From NCBI GenBank assembly GCA_041987545.1, contig JBHIWH010000008.1, positions 62,001 through 126,000 of the forward strand: a stretch of DNA of 64,000 nucleotides, written 5' to 3'. Below, piece by piece: positions 26,859-36,095 of the stretch; position 1 is the stretch's first letter, and the number at the start of each line of letters is the position of its first letter. Below the pieces are notes generated by a model, which saw nothing but the letters and a program-made list of their open reading frames with translations, made no database searches and was not told the DNA's origin. The DNA is from JAJRXR01 sp041987545 (GTDB lineage: Bacteria; Planctomycetota; Phycisphaerae; Phycisphaerales; UBA1924). Both the position numbers and the translations under genes were made by a program.

Positions 26859-27668
26859 TCACCCGGTGTTGGCCGCCCGCCGCCTCTCGACAAACGCCCG
26901 ATACTGCTCCGGGGTGTCGATCCCGGCGTGCGAGGACTCGCGGACAGCGACCGCGATGGGCAGACCGTGCTCCAGCCAACGGAGCTGCTCGAGCCGCTCG
27001 GCCCGCTCGAGGGGCGTCTCGTCCATGGACGCGTACCCGCCGAGCGTCTCGACCAGGTACGCGTAGATGCCCACGTGCCGGAGCCAGCGGGCGCCGCCGT
27101 CGCCGTCCCGGTCGTGCGGGATCGCGGCGCGGCTGAAGTAGAGCGCCGGGGCGACGTCCGAGGCCCTCGCGGGCGCCCCCAGCACGACCTTGACGACGTT
27201 TGGATCGGCCGGGTCGTCGCCGGGCGCTATCGGGCTTGCGACGGTGCCCACCGCGGCCCGTCGGCGGCCCGCGTCGGCGCCGTACGCGCTGCCCGGCTCG
27301 ACGCGCAGCGCCCCGACCGCCGCGTCGATCACGCCCGGCTCGATCTCCGGCTCGTCGCCCTGCACGTTCACCACGACATCCCCCGGCGAGAGACCGAGCA
27401 CGCGGCTCGCCTCGACGAGGCGGCTCGTCCCGTTCGGGTGCTCGCCCGTCATGACGGCCTCGAAACCGGCGGTGCGGACCGCAGTGGCGATCTCCTCGGC
27501 GTCCGTCGCGACGACGACCCGCTCGACGCTCGGGGCCTCGCGGGCGCGCTCGCAGACGTGCACGACCAGGGGCGTGCCCGTCTCGTCGGCCAGGGCCTTG
27601 CGCGGGAACCGCGTCGAGCCGAGCCGCGCTGGGATCAACGCGACGACGCTGCCGCCCCGCCAGGCCAA
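26859..27668 (-). CDS. kdsB: 3-deoxy-manno-octulosonate cytidylyltransferase
   Basis: Activates Kdo with CTP to CMP-Kdo for lipid A core assembly. 269 residues. Seen: VVALIPARLGSTRFPRKAL (nucleotide-binding), VVVATDAEEIATA, TGEHPNGTSRLVEA, VVNVQGDEPEIEPGVID, SRAAIPHDRDG and RHVGIYAYLVETL, with LERAERLEQLRWLEHG and GIDTPEQYRAF at the end. All are KdsB hallmarks. TTG 27668 is the only plausible start and lies three bases after the TPR-gene stop. Its presence implies a Kdo-containing outer membrane. Confidence 0.95.
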   Translation of the reverse strand: MAWRGGSVVALIPARLGSTRFPRKALADETGTPLVVHVCERAREAPSVERVVVATDAEEIATAVRTAGFEAVMTGEHPNGTSRLVEASRVLGLSPGDVVVNVQGDEPEIEPGVIDAAVGALRVEPGSAYGADAGRRRAAVGTVASPIAPGDDPADPNVVKVVLGAPARASDVAPALYFSRAAIPHDRDGDGGARWLRHVGIYAYLVETLGGYASMDETPLERAERLEQLRWLEHGLPIAVAVRESSHAGIDTPEQYRAFVERRRAANTG

Positions 27669-27671
27669 GCC

Positions 27672-29195
27672 TCAGCCCTCGCTCTTGAGCTCGGTGATGA
27701 GCTTCTTGATCGCCTCGCGGCGGTCGCGGATGTCCTTGTAGCCGAAGCTCTGGATCGCGATCCCGCCGGCGAGTTTGTCGGCCTCGTCGGCCGAGGGCAT
27801 GTCGCGCTCCGACTCCGCCTTGGCCTGCAGCGCGGACATCAGCCCGTACCTGATCTGCAGGCCCACGTCGCTCTTCTCGTCGTCCAGGCCCTCGAGGGCC
27901 CGGCGGTAGGTCGCGATCGCCTCGTCCAGCCAGCCGTCGAGGGCGACGAACGCCCGGGCCATGTACAGCAGGACAGCCCGCCTGTGCTTGGCGTCCTCCT
28001 GGGCGAGCTGGAACTGCTCGATCGCCTCGTTGTACTTCTCCAGCTCGTAGTACCGCTTGCCCAGCTCGTACTTGAGCACCAGCTCGGTCGGGTACTTCTC
28101 GACCTGCAGCTCCAGCTCGTTGACCTCCAGCTCGAGCAGCGCCCGCCGGGCCTTCTCGTACGCTTCCTTGAGCGACGCGTCGTCGGGGGAGGCCTCCCAC
28201 GCCTGCTTGTGCTTGGCGACCTCGCGCCTCGCGCGCCGGATCTGGATCTCGCCCGACTGCTGGCGGAACTTGAACTGGCCCGTGTCCTTGAAGGCCTTGG
28301 AGTACAGCGCGATCGCCTTGAGCTCGTCCGCGTTCTTGCCCCGCTCCCGCAGGGCCCGGCCGTACTTCTCGATGACGGCGACGTCCTCGGGGTTGGCCTT
28401 GTACTCCTCCTCGGTCTGCGTGACGAGGCGGTCCTTGACGTCCTCGGACTTGGAGATCCGCTCGGCCTCCTCGAGCTGCCGCTGCTTCTCGGCGTCGCGG
28501 ATGTTCTTGCGGAAGCCGCCCTCCTCGCCGACCTCGTCGAACCCGCCGCGGCTCATCGTCGCCTGGGCGCCGAGGTTCCGGACGTGGTTCTGCAGCTCGC
28601 CGTCGGACACGTCGAAGCTGAGGGCGGCGTTGCCCGCCTCGACGGCCAGGTCGAAGGCCTCCGCCTTCTCGAAGGCGTTCATGAGCTTGACGTAGTTGTC
28701 CTTCTTCTGCTTCTTGTCCGCCGCCGCCAGCTCGAACGCCTTGCGGAGGATGTACGCCGCCGCCTCCCGGAGGCCCAAGTCCGCGGCCAGATCGCCCGCG
28801 CGGAGGGCGCTTCCGAAGTCTGTGGGCTTGGCCCCGAAGTCGAACAGGGCCAGGACGTACTTGCCGATCTTGCCCTTTGCCGTCACGCCCGTCCGGGCGT
28901 CCTTGAGGGCCTTGGCGCCCTTGCCCTTGCCGTCCTGGGCCGCCTCGGCGTGGAACGCGGCCGACGAGGTCAGGAACCCGTTCAGGGCGTCCATGCTGAC
29001 CGGCTCGAAGCGGAGCCCGTTGCACCAGAGCTGCATCGCGTAGGCGTAGTTGGTCGAGTCGTGGACGGTCCTGGCCCGGTCGAAGAAGGCCTTGGCCTTC
29101 TTGGGGCTGAAGGCCTCGTCCACCGCCGCCGACGCGTCGGTCGCGCCGTTGGCGCCGTCGTGCTCGTCCGCCTTCTTCTTGCCGAAGATCGCCAA
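27672..29195 (-). CDS. Large tetratricopeptide-repeat-like helical protein
   Basis: 507 residues from a TTG at 29195 (LAIFGKKK). No signal peptide. Mostly helical with TPR-like segments, for example near 120-180 (AGDLAADLGLREAAAYILRK), 200-220, and best near 385-440 (KYELGKRYYELEKYNEAIEQ). A charged Arg/Glu/Lys-rich coiled segment (RKNIRDAEKQRQLEEAERIS) lies near 255-280. Conserved in style with planctomycete proteins of unknown role, probably a scaffold. It heads the TPR-kdsB-pyrG unit and is divergent from def (146 bases between starts). The upstream in-frame reading to 29330 is Arg/Pro-rich and rejected. Confidence 0.75.
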   Translation of the reverse strand: MAIFGKKKADEHDGANGATDASAAVDEAFSPKKAKAFFDRARTVHDSTNYAYAMQLWCNGLRFEPVSMDALNGFLTSSAAFHAEAAQDGKGKGAKALKDARTGVTAKGKIGKYVLALFDFGAKPTDFGSALRAGDLAADLGLREAAAYILRKAFELAAADKKQKKDNYVKLMNAFEKAEAFDLAVEAGNAALSFDVSDGELQNHVRNLGAQATMSRGGFDEVGEEGGFRKNIRDAEKQRQLEEAERISKSEDVKDRLVTQTEEEYKANPEDVAVIEKYGRALRERGKNADELKAIALYSKAFKDTGQFKFRQQSGEIQIRRARREVAKHKQAWEASPDDASLKEAYEKARRALLELEVNELELQVEKYPTELVLKYELGKRYYELEKYNEAIEQFQLAQEDAKHRRAVLLYMARAFVALDGWLDEAIATYRRALEGLDDEKSDVGLQIRYGLMSALQAKAESERDMPSADEADKLAGGIAIQSFGYKDIRDRREAIKKLITELKSEG

Positions 29196-29341
29196 GGTCG
29201 GGGTCCCCGTGTGGGAGTTCGGGCGCCGCGTGTTTGGGTGGGGGCGCGGGCCGGGCGAGACTATACGGGGCCCCTCGCCCCGCCGTCCCGGCGCCCGGCT
29301 CGTCGCGGGCGCCCCACGCCGCGGGGCCATACGATCGCCCG

Positions 29342-29899
29342 ATGCCGACTGATCCCGCCTCGCTGAGGATCCAGCACTACCCCGCCCCGGTCCTCAGGCA
29401 GAAGGGCGAGCCGATCGAACTCTCGGACGAGGTCGCCGGGGTGGCCCGCCGGATGATCGAGCTGATGCGCGAGGCCGACGGCATCGGGCTCGCCGCGCCC
29501 CAGGTCGGCCTCTCCTGGCGGCTGTTCGTATGCCACGTGCCCGAGGGCCAGGGACGCTCGGCGTCCGACTCGCCCCCCAGCGCCAACGCCGAGCCCGAGG
29601 TCTACATCAACCCCACGCTCTCGGACCCGCTGGGCCCGCCGGAGCCGGGCGAGGAGGGCTGCCTGTCCCTGCCCGACATCACGGGCGAGGTCCTCCGCCC
29701 CCCCACCATCACCATCGCCGCGACCGACCTCGAGGGCCGCCCGTTCCAGCGGACCGCGACGGGGCTGCTCGCCCGCTGCTGGCAGCACGAGATGGACCAC
29801 CTCGACGGCGTGCTCATCCTCGACCGGATGCTCCAGAAGTGGCGCGTGAAGAACCGCTCGGCGATCCGCGCCCTGGAGCAGCAGTCCCAGTTCTTCTAG
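29342..29899 (+). CDS. def: Peptide deformylase
   Basis: Removes the N-formyl group from nascent proteins. 185 residues. All three motifs are present: GIGLAAPQVGLS, EEGCLSLPDI (metal Cys) and the metal site WQHEMDHLDGVLILDRM. A short insertion rich in Ser/Pro (about residues 80-90) follows the first motif. It is followed by fmt after 42 bases, the usual pairing of formylation and deformylation genes. Confidence 0.97.
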   Translation: MPTDPASLRIQHYPAPVLRQKGEPIELSDEVAGVARRMIELMREADGIGLAAPQVGLSWRLFVCHVPEGQGRSASDSPPSANAEPEVYINPTLSDPLGPPEPGEEGCLSLPDITGEVLRPPTITIAATDLEGRPFQRTATGLLARCWQHEMDHLDGVLILDRMLQKWRVKNRSAIRALEQQSQFF

Positions 29900-29941
29900 C
29901 GCTCCCCGGCGCGCGATCCACGCCAGTATCCTCCGTCACGG

Positions 29942-30910
29942 ATGACCACCGCGATCGACGACGTCGTGTTCTTTGGCTCGGGCGCGTTCGGGCTGCCCAC
30001 CCTCGAGCGATTGGCGCGCTCGAGGAACGTCACCGCGATCGTCACGCAGCCCGACCGGCCCGCGGGCCGCGGCTCGAAGCTGACGCCCACGCCCATCGCC
30101 GCCTGGGCCGCCGAGCACCTGCCCGGGGCGCCGATCCTCAAGCCAGAGCGGATCGCCGAGCCCGAAGTCACCGAGCGGGTCCGCGCGTTCCAGGCGGGCG
30201 CGTGGGTCATCATCGCCTACGGCCAGAAGCTGCCGGCCGACCTGCTGGCCGACCGCTTCGCGGTCAATCTGCACGCCTCGCTCCTGCCCCGGTGGCGCGG
30301 GGCCGCCCCGATCAACCACGCGATCCTGGCCGGCGACGCCGAGACCGGCAACTCGGTGATCACCATCGCGGACCGGATGGACGCGGGTCTCGTGCTGGGC
30401 CGGTCCCGCCGCCCGATCGGGCCGTCGGTGACGGCGGGCGAGCTGCACGACCTGCTGGCCGCGGACGGCCCCGACCTGGTCGAGGACGTGCTCGATCGCG
30501 GCGCCTCGGGCCGCCTCGCGCCCGAGGAGCAGGACGAACGGCTGGTGACCCACGCCCGCAAGCTCTCGTCGGCCGACGCCTGGGTGGACTTCCGCGAGGT
30601 CGCCGACGCCTGCCGCTGCCGGATCAACGGGCTGAGCCCGTGGCCGGGCGTCCGGGTCGAGCTGGGCGACGAGACGCTCAAGCTGTTCCGCGCGGAAGCC
30701 GTCGAAGCCACATCCGAAACACCAGCGGGCGAGCCCGGCGTTGTCATCAACGCGGACGGGGGCCTGGTCGCGTGCGGCGGGGGGACGATGATCCGCCTGC
30801 TGGAGGTCCAGCCGCCCGGCAAGCGCCGGATGCCCTGGTCCGACTTCGCCCGGGGCCGCCAGGGGCTCGCCGGCGCCCGGCTCGTCTCTCCGAGGATCCC
30901 GTCGTGCTGA
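29942..30910 (+). CDS. fmt: Methionyl-tRNA formyltransferase
   Basis: Formylates Met on initiator tRNA using 10-formyltetrahydrofolate. 322 residues. The N-terminus VVFFGSGAFGLPTLERL and TQPDRPAGRG, the catalytic Asn/His in FAVNLHASLLPRWRGAAPIN (exactly family-like), and DAGLVLG are seen; the C-terminal OB-fold includes RINGLSPWPGVRVEL and KLFRAEAV. Downstream the stop overlaps the start of the HEIGHH gene by seven bases, so the three genes def-fmt-HEIGHH form one operon. Confidence 0.97.
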   Translation: MTTAIDDVVFFGSGAFGLPTLERLARSRNVTAIVTQPDRPAGRGSKLTPTPIAAWAAEHLPGAPILKPERIAEPEVTERVRAFQAGAWVIIAYGQKLPADLLADRFAVNLHASLLPRWRGAAPINHAILAGDAETGNSVITIADRMDAGLVLGRSRRPIGPSVTAGELHDLLAADGPDLVEDVLDRGASGRLAPEEQDERLVTHARKLSSADAWVDFREVADACRCRINGLSPWPGVRVELGDETLKLFRAEAVEATSETPAGEPGVVINADGGLVACGGGTMIRLLEVQPPGKRRMPWSDFARGRQGLAGARLVSPRIPSC

Positions 30911-31467
30911 CTCTCTGGGACCTGCTCGATCGGCGCCCGCAGCGGCGCGCCGCCAAGAAGGCCAAGGCGCCGCCCGCGCCGATCCCGCCCGCCCCGGTCC
31001 GGGTGGAGGCCGATCCGGCGCCCCGCCGCGCTCCGATGCGCGAGCGGTACGAGGAGGTCACCCGGCGCATGCTCAAGGTGCACGGCGTCCGCGTCCGCAA
31101 GTGGCGGAGCTCGATGTCGGGCGTCGCGTGGCAGGTGACCTACGCCGACGGCACGGTCTCGCGGCTCATCGAGGCGCCCCGGCCGCGCGGGCCCATGTCC
31201 GCCGCGGTGTTCCTGCACGAGATCGGGCACCACGCCATCGGGTTCGGCGTGTACAAGCCACGATGCCTGGAGGAGTACCACGCCTGGAAGTTCTCGCTCG
31301 AGGCGATGGAGGCCGAGGGGCTCAACGTCACGCCGGCCGTCCGGGCCCGGATGCGCGAGTCCCTCGAGTACGCGGTGTACAAGGCCCGCAAACGCGGGCT
31401 CAAGCGTCTGCCCGACGAACTGGCGACCTACCTGCAGGCGACGTCGGACCTCAAGCGCGCCGGCTAG
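30904..31467 (+). CDS. Putative small zinc metallopeptidase (HEIGHH)
   Basis: 187 residues from GTG 30904, overlapping fmt by seven bases. After a Lys/Pro/Ala-rich N-terminal ~45 residues comes a globular part with AVFLHEIGHHAIGFG near residue 103, an HExxH zinc motif with an additional His. A candidate third ligand is Glu in RCLEEYHAWKFSLEAMEAEG further on. No secretion signal. The family is not recognised; it looks like an ImmA/IrrE- or minigluzincin-type domain. The coupling to def-fmt is unusual and hints at a role in N-terminal protein processing, but that is inference. Confidence 0.65.
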   Translation: MLTLWDLLDRRPQRRAAKKAKAPPAPIPPAPVRVEADPAPRRAPMRERYEEVTRRMLKVHGVRVRKWRSSMSGVAWQVTYADGTVSRLIEAPRPRGPMSAAVFLHEIGHHAIGFGVYKPRCLEEYHAWKFSLEAMEAEGLNVTPAVRARMRESLEYAVYKARKRGLKRLPDELATYLQATSDLKRAG

Positions 31468-33173
31468 CGGCCGCCCGCCTGGATCGCCGCCCCGCCCGCC
31501 GCCCAGGCGTGCGCGCCCGAGCCGGACGCGTCCGGGAACAGGCCCTCCACCCGCGTGTCGAAGCGGAGCAGCGCGCGCGTCCGTGCGTCGGCCTCGTGCG
31601 TGCGCGGCGGCGAGAAGCCAGAGTCGTACCGGGCGCCCTCGGAGATCCGCACGTCGTCGATCCAGCCGATGAACCGCTCGGCGGGCTCCCCGTCCTCGTC
31701 GGCGTCGGCTCCGATGTAGAGCGGGCCCGGCGCCGGCGTGGGCATGCCGGAAGCCGTCGCACGGGACTGCAGGACCCCGTTGACGTAGAACCGCGACTCC
31801 CGCCCGTCGAAGCACAATGCCAGGTGCGTCCACTCGCCCCAGGCCCAGGCGCCGGCGGCGCGCGTCTCGGCGACGCCCCCGCCCGTGCGCACCAACCCGA
31901 CCGGCAGCGGCGCATCACCCTCGCCCCCGTCGGACCAGTACAGACCCATGCCGCCCGCGCCCTGGCCGGCAAGGCACATGACCCGTCCGGGCTGGGGGTC
32001 GCGCCCCCTCGCCCAGCACTCGAACGTGAACGCCCCCGACAGGTCCAGCCCGTCGAGGCGGGCGGCCGACCGCCCGTTGAGGACGAGGACGCCCTCCTCG
32101 CCGGCCGATGCAACCCTCTCGAGCCCGACGACCTCCACAGGCGCCGCGAGGCGGCGCGTCACGACCTGCTCGCCGCCGAACGACAGGGGGTACCGGGCGC
32201 GAACGGTCAGCAGCACCCCGGGGCTGTCGCGCCCGATCGCGGGAGCGATCGCGTGTACCGGGAGGCGCAGGCGTTGCCCGGGCTCGAGCCGCCCCCGGAA
32301 CGCGCTCTGCGACAGGGTCCAGCCCGGCGGCGCATCAATCGCGGCCGAGTAGTCGATCGCCATGTCCGCCTCGCCCGCGAGTTCGATGGACAGCTCGCTC
32401 AGGGCGCCCTGCTCGGGGCCGATCCGGACGGCGCCGTCCAGGGTTGCCCAGTCCGACGCCCGGAATCGGTCCAGCGCGTCGAACTCGGCGCCGACGAACG
32501 ACTCCGGGTGGGGCGCCTCCTCGATCGGGATCAGCGCGACGGTCTCTATGCCGTCGCGCACCTTGACCTGCGTGACGTGCTGGAACGACGCGGCCTCGTA
32601 CTCGAGATTCGTGAACGCCCCGGTGGGCCCGACGTCGCGCCTCCGCACCGGGCCGTCCGCGCCGTCGTCCCGCGCGTACCGGTCGGCCGAGGAGAACACG
32701 CTGATCGGCCGCCCGTCCTCGCGGAGCGCCTGCTCGATGGGCCCCCACCCGCCGTCGGGCTGGCGCCACCGGGGCTCGAGCGTGAACACGTACACCCGCG
32801 TCGCGTCGCCGCCGTGAAGCGCCGAGCGGACGCGCTCGGCGCCGACGCCCGCGCCCAGCAGCACGAACCGCGCCGAGGCGTGGTTGAAGGCGGTCACCTC
32901 GCCGGCGATCGGCGGGGCGTGCCACTCGACGTCGAGCGCCGCCATCGCGTCCCGCTCCGGCTCCTCGGCCAGGCAGATCACGACCTCGGCGCCCAGCCAC
33001 CCGGCCATGGCGACCGCCTTCTCGACGATCTCGGCGCCCGCCGCCGGCCCGGGCTGCCGCTCGCCGAAGATCACGAACGAGTGCGTGTCGGCCGCACGCG
33101 ACGCGGCTCCGAGCGCGGGCGTGGCCAGACTCGCGACGATCGCGATGACGAATCCGAGTGCTGTCGATCTCAT
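31464..33173 (-). CDS. Secreted LamG/concanavalin-like lectin domain protein
   Basis: 569 residues with an N-terminal signal peptide (LGFVIAIVASLATPALGAAS). The C-terminal ~190 residues form a LamG/laminin-like jelly roll: LDGLDLSGAFTFECWARG, GEWTHLALCFDGRESRFYVN, RFIGWIDDVRISEGARY. The first half starts with HSFVIFGERQPGP and contains two or three alpha/beta segments that look like a degenerate metallophosphoesterase, but no metal motif is intact, so this is only a suggestion. Its stop shares a CTAG with the convergent HEIGHH gene. Expected to be periplasmic or extracellular. Confidence 0.8.
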   Translation of the reverse strand: MRSTALGFVIAIVASLATPALGAASRAADTHSFVIFGERQPGPAAGAEIVEKAVAMAGWLGAEVVICLAEEPERDAMAALDVEWHAPPIAGEVTAFNHASARFVLLGAGVGAERVRSALHGGDATRVYVFTLEPRWRQPDGGWGPIEQALREDGRPISVFSSADRYARDDGADGPVRRRDVGPTGAFTNLEYEAASFQHVTQVKVRDGIETVALIPIEEAPHPESFVGAEFDALDRFRASDWATLDGAVRIGPEQGALSELSIELAGEADMAIDYSAAIDAPPGWTLSQSAFRGRLEPGQRLRLPVHAIAPAIGRDSPGVLLTVRARYPLSFGGEQVVTRRLAAPVEVVGLERVASAGEEGVLVLNGRSAARLDGLDLSGAFTFECWARGRDPQPGRVMCLAGQGAGGMGLYWSDGGEGDAPLPVGLVRTGGGVAETRAAGAWAWGEWTHLALCFDGRESRFYVNGVLQSRATASGMPTPAPGPLYIGADADEDGEPAERFIGWIDDVRISEGARYDSGFSPPRTHEADARTRALLRFDTRVEGLFPDASGSGAHAWAAGGAAIQAGGR

Positions 33174-33228
33174 GCCCGCGGCTCCCCTTTGGCTCTGGCC
33201 CGAGGATACCGCAAGCCGCGGCGCCGGC

Positions 33229-35547
33229 TCAGCCGCCCGAGCCGACCGTCGTCTCGTACCGCACGCCCTCGGGCACCGGGACCGGGACGGCGACCGTCGT
33301 GCCGTGCCCGCCCTCGGTCACGCGTGAGCTGTCCACCGCGACGAACGCCGTGAACGCGGACATCAGCCCGTGGGCCAGCGCCACCCGTTCGACCTCGAGC
33401 GCCAGCTCCTCGCGCCGGGCGTCGGCGCCCGACGCGACCGAGGCCGCGACGATGTCGGCGATCTTCATCCGGGCCCAGACCGTCCCCAGGCTCCCGCCCG
33501 CGAGGGCGCCCACGTCCGCGGGCTCGCCGACCGCGAACCCGCGCGCCTCGCCCCCGGCCCGCCCGTTGACCCGCACGCCCGACCAGTCGCGCTCGTCGGC
33601 CCGGCCCTCGTACCGCCCGAGGACGACGACCGGCCGCCCGACGAACAGGTCGGGCACGCGCCGGGGATAGACCTCGGCCACGTTCAGGTCGCCGAAGTCG
33701 AGCGCGATGTCCGTCAGCGCCGCCCGCTCGACGCGGTCGAGGAACAGGTCCATGACCGGGCCCGCGTCGTGGTTCAGCCCGACGTACGCCGCCGCCCCGC
33801 GTCCGACCCTGGCCATGCGGTCCATGAGGTACCGGTTGGGTGCGCTGCCGACGCCGAAGCTGAAGACCCGCGAGTCGCCCAGGCGGGCGCCCATCTCGTG
33901 CAGGATCTGGTCGTCGTTGCCGATGAAGCCGTCGGTGAGGAAGGCGACGAATCGGAGGCGCTCGGGGTCGTGCGGGAAGTCGAGGGCGGCCTTGATGCCC
34001 TCGATCATCATCGTCCCGCCGCCGCCGTGCAGGCCGCTGAGGTACTTCCGCCCCTTGGCGATGTTCTCCGGCGTCGCGTCCAGGGGGGCGCGCCCGAGGG
34101 CCGAGGCGTTGTTCGAGAACCGGATGATCTGGAACGAGTCGGTCGGGCGGAGGCGATCGAGCGCCCGCGAGACCGCGGCCTTCGCCTGCTCGATCGGGCG
34201 CCCGTTCATGCTCCCCGAGCAGTCGAGCACGAAGACCAGCTCGAGAGGCCCCTGGGGCAACCCAGACAAGTCCGCCGGCGGCGTGAGCGTCATCGCGAAG
34301 TGCCCGCCCGCGCCGTCCTCGTCGGGCTGCACGAGCAGGCCCGGCTTGACCGCATCGCCCGCGACCCGGTACCGGAGCACGAAGTCCTTGTTCGGGATCG
34401 TGTCGTCGCCCGCGAGCTGCACCCGCACGCGGCTGCCCGACTCCTCGAGCATCTTGAACCGGTGCGACGTCGAGCGGACGTCCTCGATCTCCACGCCGGC
34501 CTCGATCGCCAGCTCCAGCGAGATGTCGTGGCCGGACCGTTCGTTGGGCGCGAGGTACTGGACCTCGACGGCCTGGCCCGAGGCGCCCGGCGCGCCGCGG
34601 GGCGCGTGTCCGATCCCGCCGCCCCGCCCGGCGAGCCACGGCGGGTTGAACCGGGGCCCCACCACCATCGGGAAGACGAACTCGTACCACCCGTCCGAGT
34701 AGCCCAGCGTGTTGAAGTACGTGATGTCCACGTCGATCCGCTTGCCCGGCTCGATGTTGGCGACCTTCTGTGTGAAGATGTTCGCCCGCTCCTGGGTCAG
34801 CAGGCTGGCGACGTGCCCCCGGGCCCTGGCCGCGGCGTAGAGCTGCTCGGCCTCGGCCCGCTTGCGGATGATCCCGCGGATCTGCCGCTCGCCGATGGTC
34901 ATGACGAACCCGTTGACCGCCGCGTTCTGGGGAAGCGGGAAGACGTACAGCGCCTCGATCTTCTCGTCGTACGGGTTGTGGAACTTCTGTTTGACGTTGA
35001 CGCTGGCGACGAAGCCGGCGATCGAGCCGGTGACGGCCGTGTGCTCCAGGGGCACGGGCACGGGCTCGGTCTGCCCCGCGAGCCTGGTCATGAGCGCGCC
35101 GGTGCCGGGCAAGTCGTCGCCGGACTGGGCCCGGGCGGTCTCGGGCTCGCAGATGATCCAGAGCTCGTCGGTGGGCGAGGCGTCGGGGAACGTGAGCTCG
35201 CGAGTGTCTCGGCTCAGGTCCGTGCTCGCGACAGAAGCCAGCATCATGGGGGTGTTCGAGCGCTGGCCAGCGCTGGCAGCGCCACTGGATGCGCCACGCC
35301 GGAAGCTGATAGCTGGCCAGTCCGACCGCCCCCGACCGGCAGGGCCCGGCGATTGCTCACTCCTCAACACACTGCCCAAATCGAACTCGGGCGCGTCGGC
35401 GAAAGTCTCTGTGACCGTGCCGGGCGTTGGGCTCGCGTCATGCACGGTCTGGGCCGAGCGAGTTCCGTTCTCGCACCCGACCAGCGCAAGCGTCAGTGCG
35501 AGCGTGGAGACGGCAAGCGCGAAGACGATCCAGCGGGCTCTGCTCAT
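33229..35547 (-). CDS. VIT and von Willebrand factor A domain lipoprotein
   Basis: 772 residues. N-terminal lipoprotein signal ending LALTLALVGCENG (lipobox LVGC). The VIT domain spans about 165-310 (GFVASVNVKQKFHNPYDEKI, LYVFPLPQNAAVNGFVMTIG). The VWA domain, about 425-590, has the metal-ion site DCSGSMNGRP in LELVFVLDCSGSM and FVAFLTDGFIGND, so it is probably competent for divalent-metal adhesion. The extreme C-terminus resembles inter-alpha-trypsin inhibitor heavy-chain-type regions. It ends the ECF-sigma operon; its ATG is four-base overlapped with the previous gene. Likely an outer-membrane or periplasmic adhesion-type protein. Confidence 0.9.
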   Translation of the reverse strand: MSRARWIVFALAVSTLALTLALVGCENGTRSAQTVHDASPTPGTVTETFADAPEFDLGSVLRSEQSPGPAGRGRSDWPAISFRRGASSGAASAGQRSNTPMMLASVASTDLSRDTRELTFPDASPTDELWIICEPETARAQSGDDLPGTGALMTRLAGQTEPVPVPLEHTAVTGSIAGFVASVNVKQKFHNPYDEKIEALYVFPLPQNAAVNGFVMTIGERQIRGIIRKRAEAEQLYAAARARGHVASLLTQERANIFTQKVANIEPGKRIDVDITYFNTLGYSDGWYEFVFPMVVGPRFNPPWLAGRGGGIGHAPRGAPGASGQAVEVQYLAPNERSGHDISLELAIEAGVEIEDVRSTSHRFKMLEESGSRVRVQLAGDDTIPNKDFVLRYRVAGDAVKPGLLVQPDEDGAGGHFAMTLTPPADLSGLPQGPLELVFVLDCSGSMNGRPIEQAKAAVSRALDRLRPTDSFQIIRFSNNASALGRAPLDATPENIAKGRKYLSGLHGGGGTMMIEGIKAALDFPHDPERLRFVAFLTDGFIGNDDQILHEMGARLGDSRVFSFGVGSAPNRYLMDRMARVGRGAAAYVGLNHDAGPVMDLFLDRVERAALTDIALDFGDLNVAEVYPRRVPDLFVGRPVVVLGRYEGRADERDWSGVRVNGRAGGEARGFAVGEPADVGALAGGSLGTVWARMKIADIVAASVASGADARREELALEVERVALAHGLMSAFTAFVAVDSSRVTEGGHGTTVAVPVPVPEGVRYETTVGSGG

Positions 35548-36095
35548 GGTGTCCGGTCCTGTCCTTGCGGCGTCTCGCGCCGGGTGTCCTCTGCCTGGTC
35601 CTGGAAGGGCGCGACGCGGGCGGTTGCCGCCAGCCGATCGCCCGCGCGGTCGCCCGCGGCGATCAGCGTGATCCCGTGGTTGATCTCGACGCCCGCCGGC
35701 ACGCTCAGGTGCAACCGGGCCACACGCGTCTGCCCCGAGGGAAGCTCGGCGCCCGTGGAGTAGGCCGCGATGATCACGCGACCGCCCGCCAGCGCCGCCG
35801 GGTCGTAGTGCGGCGCCTCGACGAACGCCCCGTGCGCCCCGCCCTCGACGCCGACGAGCTTCACGGCCCCGCCATCCGCGGCGACGCCCTCGTACTCGAC
35901 CTGCCACGCCGCCAGCTCGCGCTCGCCCGCGTCCACGATGACGTCCAGGGCGATGAACTCGATCGGCGGTTCGTTGGCGGCGCCGCCCAGGCCAAGGCCG
36001 CCGAGGTCGATGCTCTCGGGGGCGGCGGGCGGGCTGACCAGCCCGCTCATGAGGAGCACGCCAAGGGCCAGCATGGCGGAGGAAGTCGCCCTCAT
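35544..36095 (-). CDS. Secreted protein, possible cohesin-like fold
   Basis: 183 residues with a signal peptide (MLALGVLLMSGLVSPPAAP). The mature part is beta-rich: EFIALDVIVDAGERELAAWQ, KLVGVEGGAHGAFVEAPHYD, GRVIIAAYSTGAELPSGQTR, ARLHLSVPAG. The strand order and the FxEAPxYDP...G turn recall cohesin-like domains, which bind dockerins; the next gene upstream encodes a dockerin-type EF-hand pair. This pairing is an inference that needs structure prediction. Both ends overlap neighbours by ATGA (36092-36095 and 35544-35547), so the product is translationally coupled to both. Confidence 0.55.
   Translation of the reverse strand: MRATSSAMLALGVLLMSGLVSPPAAPESIDLGGLGLGGAANEPPIEFIALDVIVDAGERELAAWQVEYEGVAADGGAVKLVGVEGGAHGAFVEAPHYDPAALAGGRVIIAAYSTGAELPSGQTRVARLHLSVPAGVEINHGITLIAAGDRAGDRLAATARVAPFQDQAEDTRRETPQGQDRTP

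Noticed and set aside
29530..30903. 5' part of the 645-codon plus frame ending at 31467
   Set aside because: Runs out of frame through def and fmt and is not protein-like; only the part from GTG 30904 is accepted.
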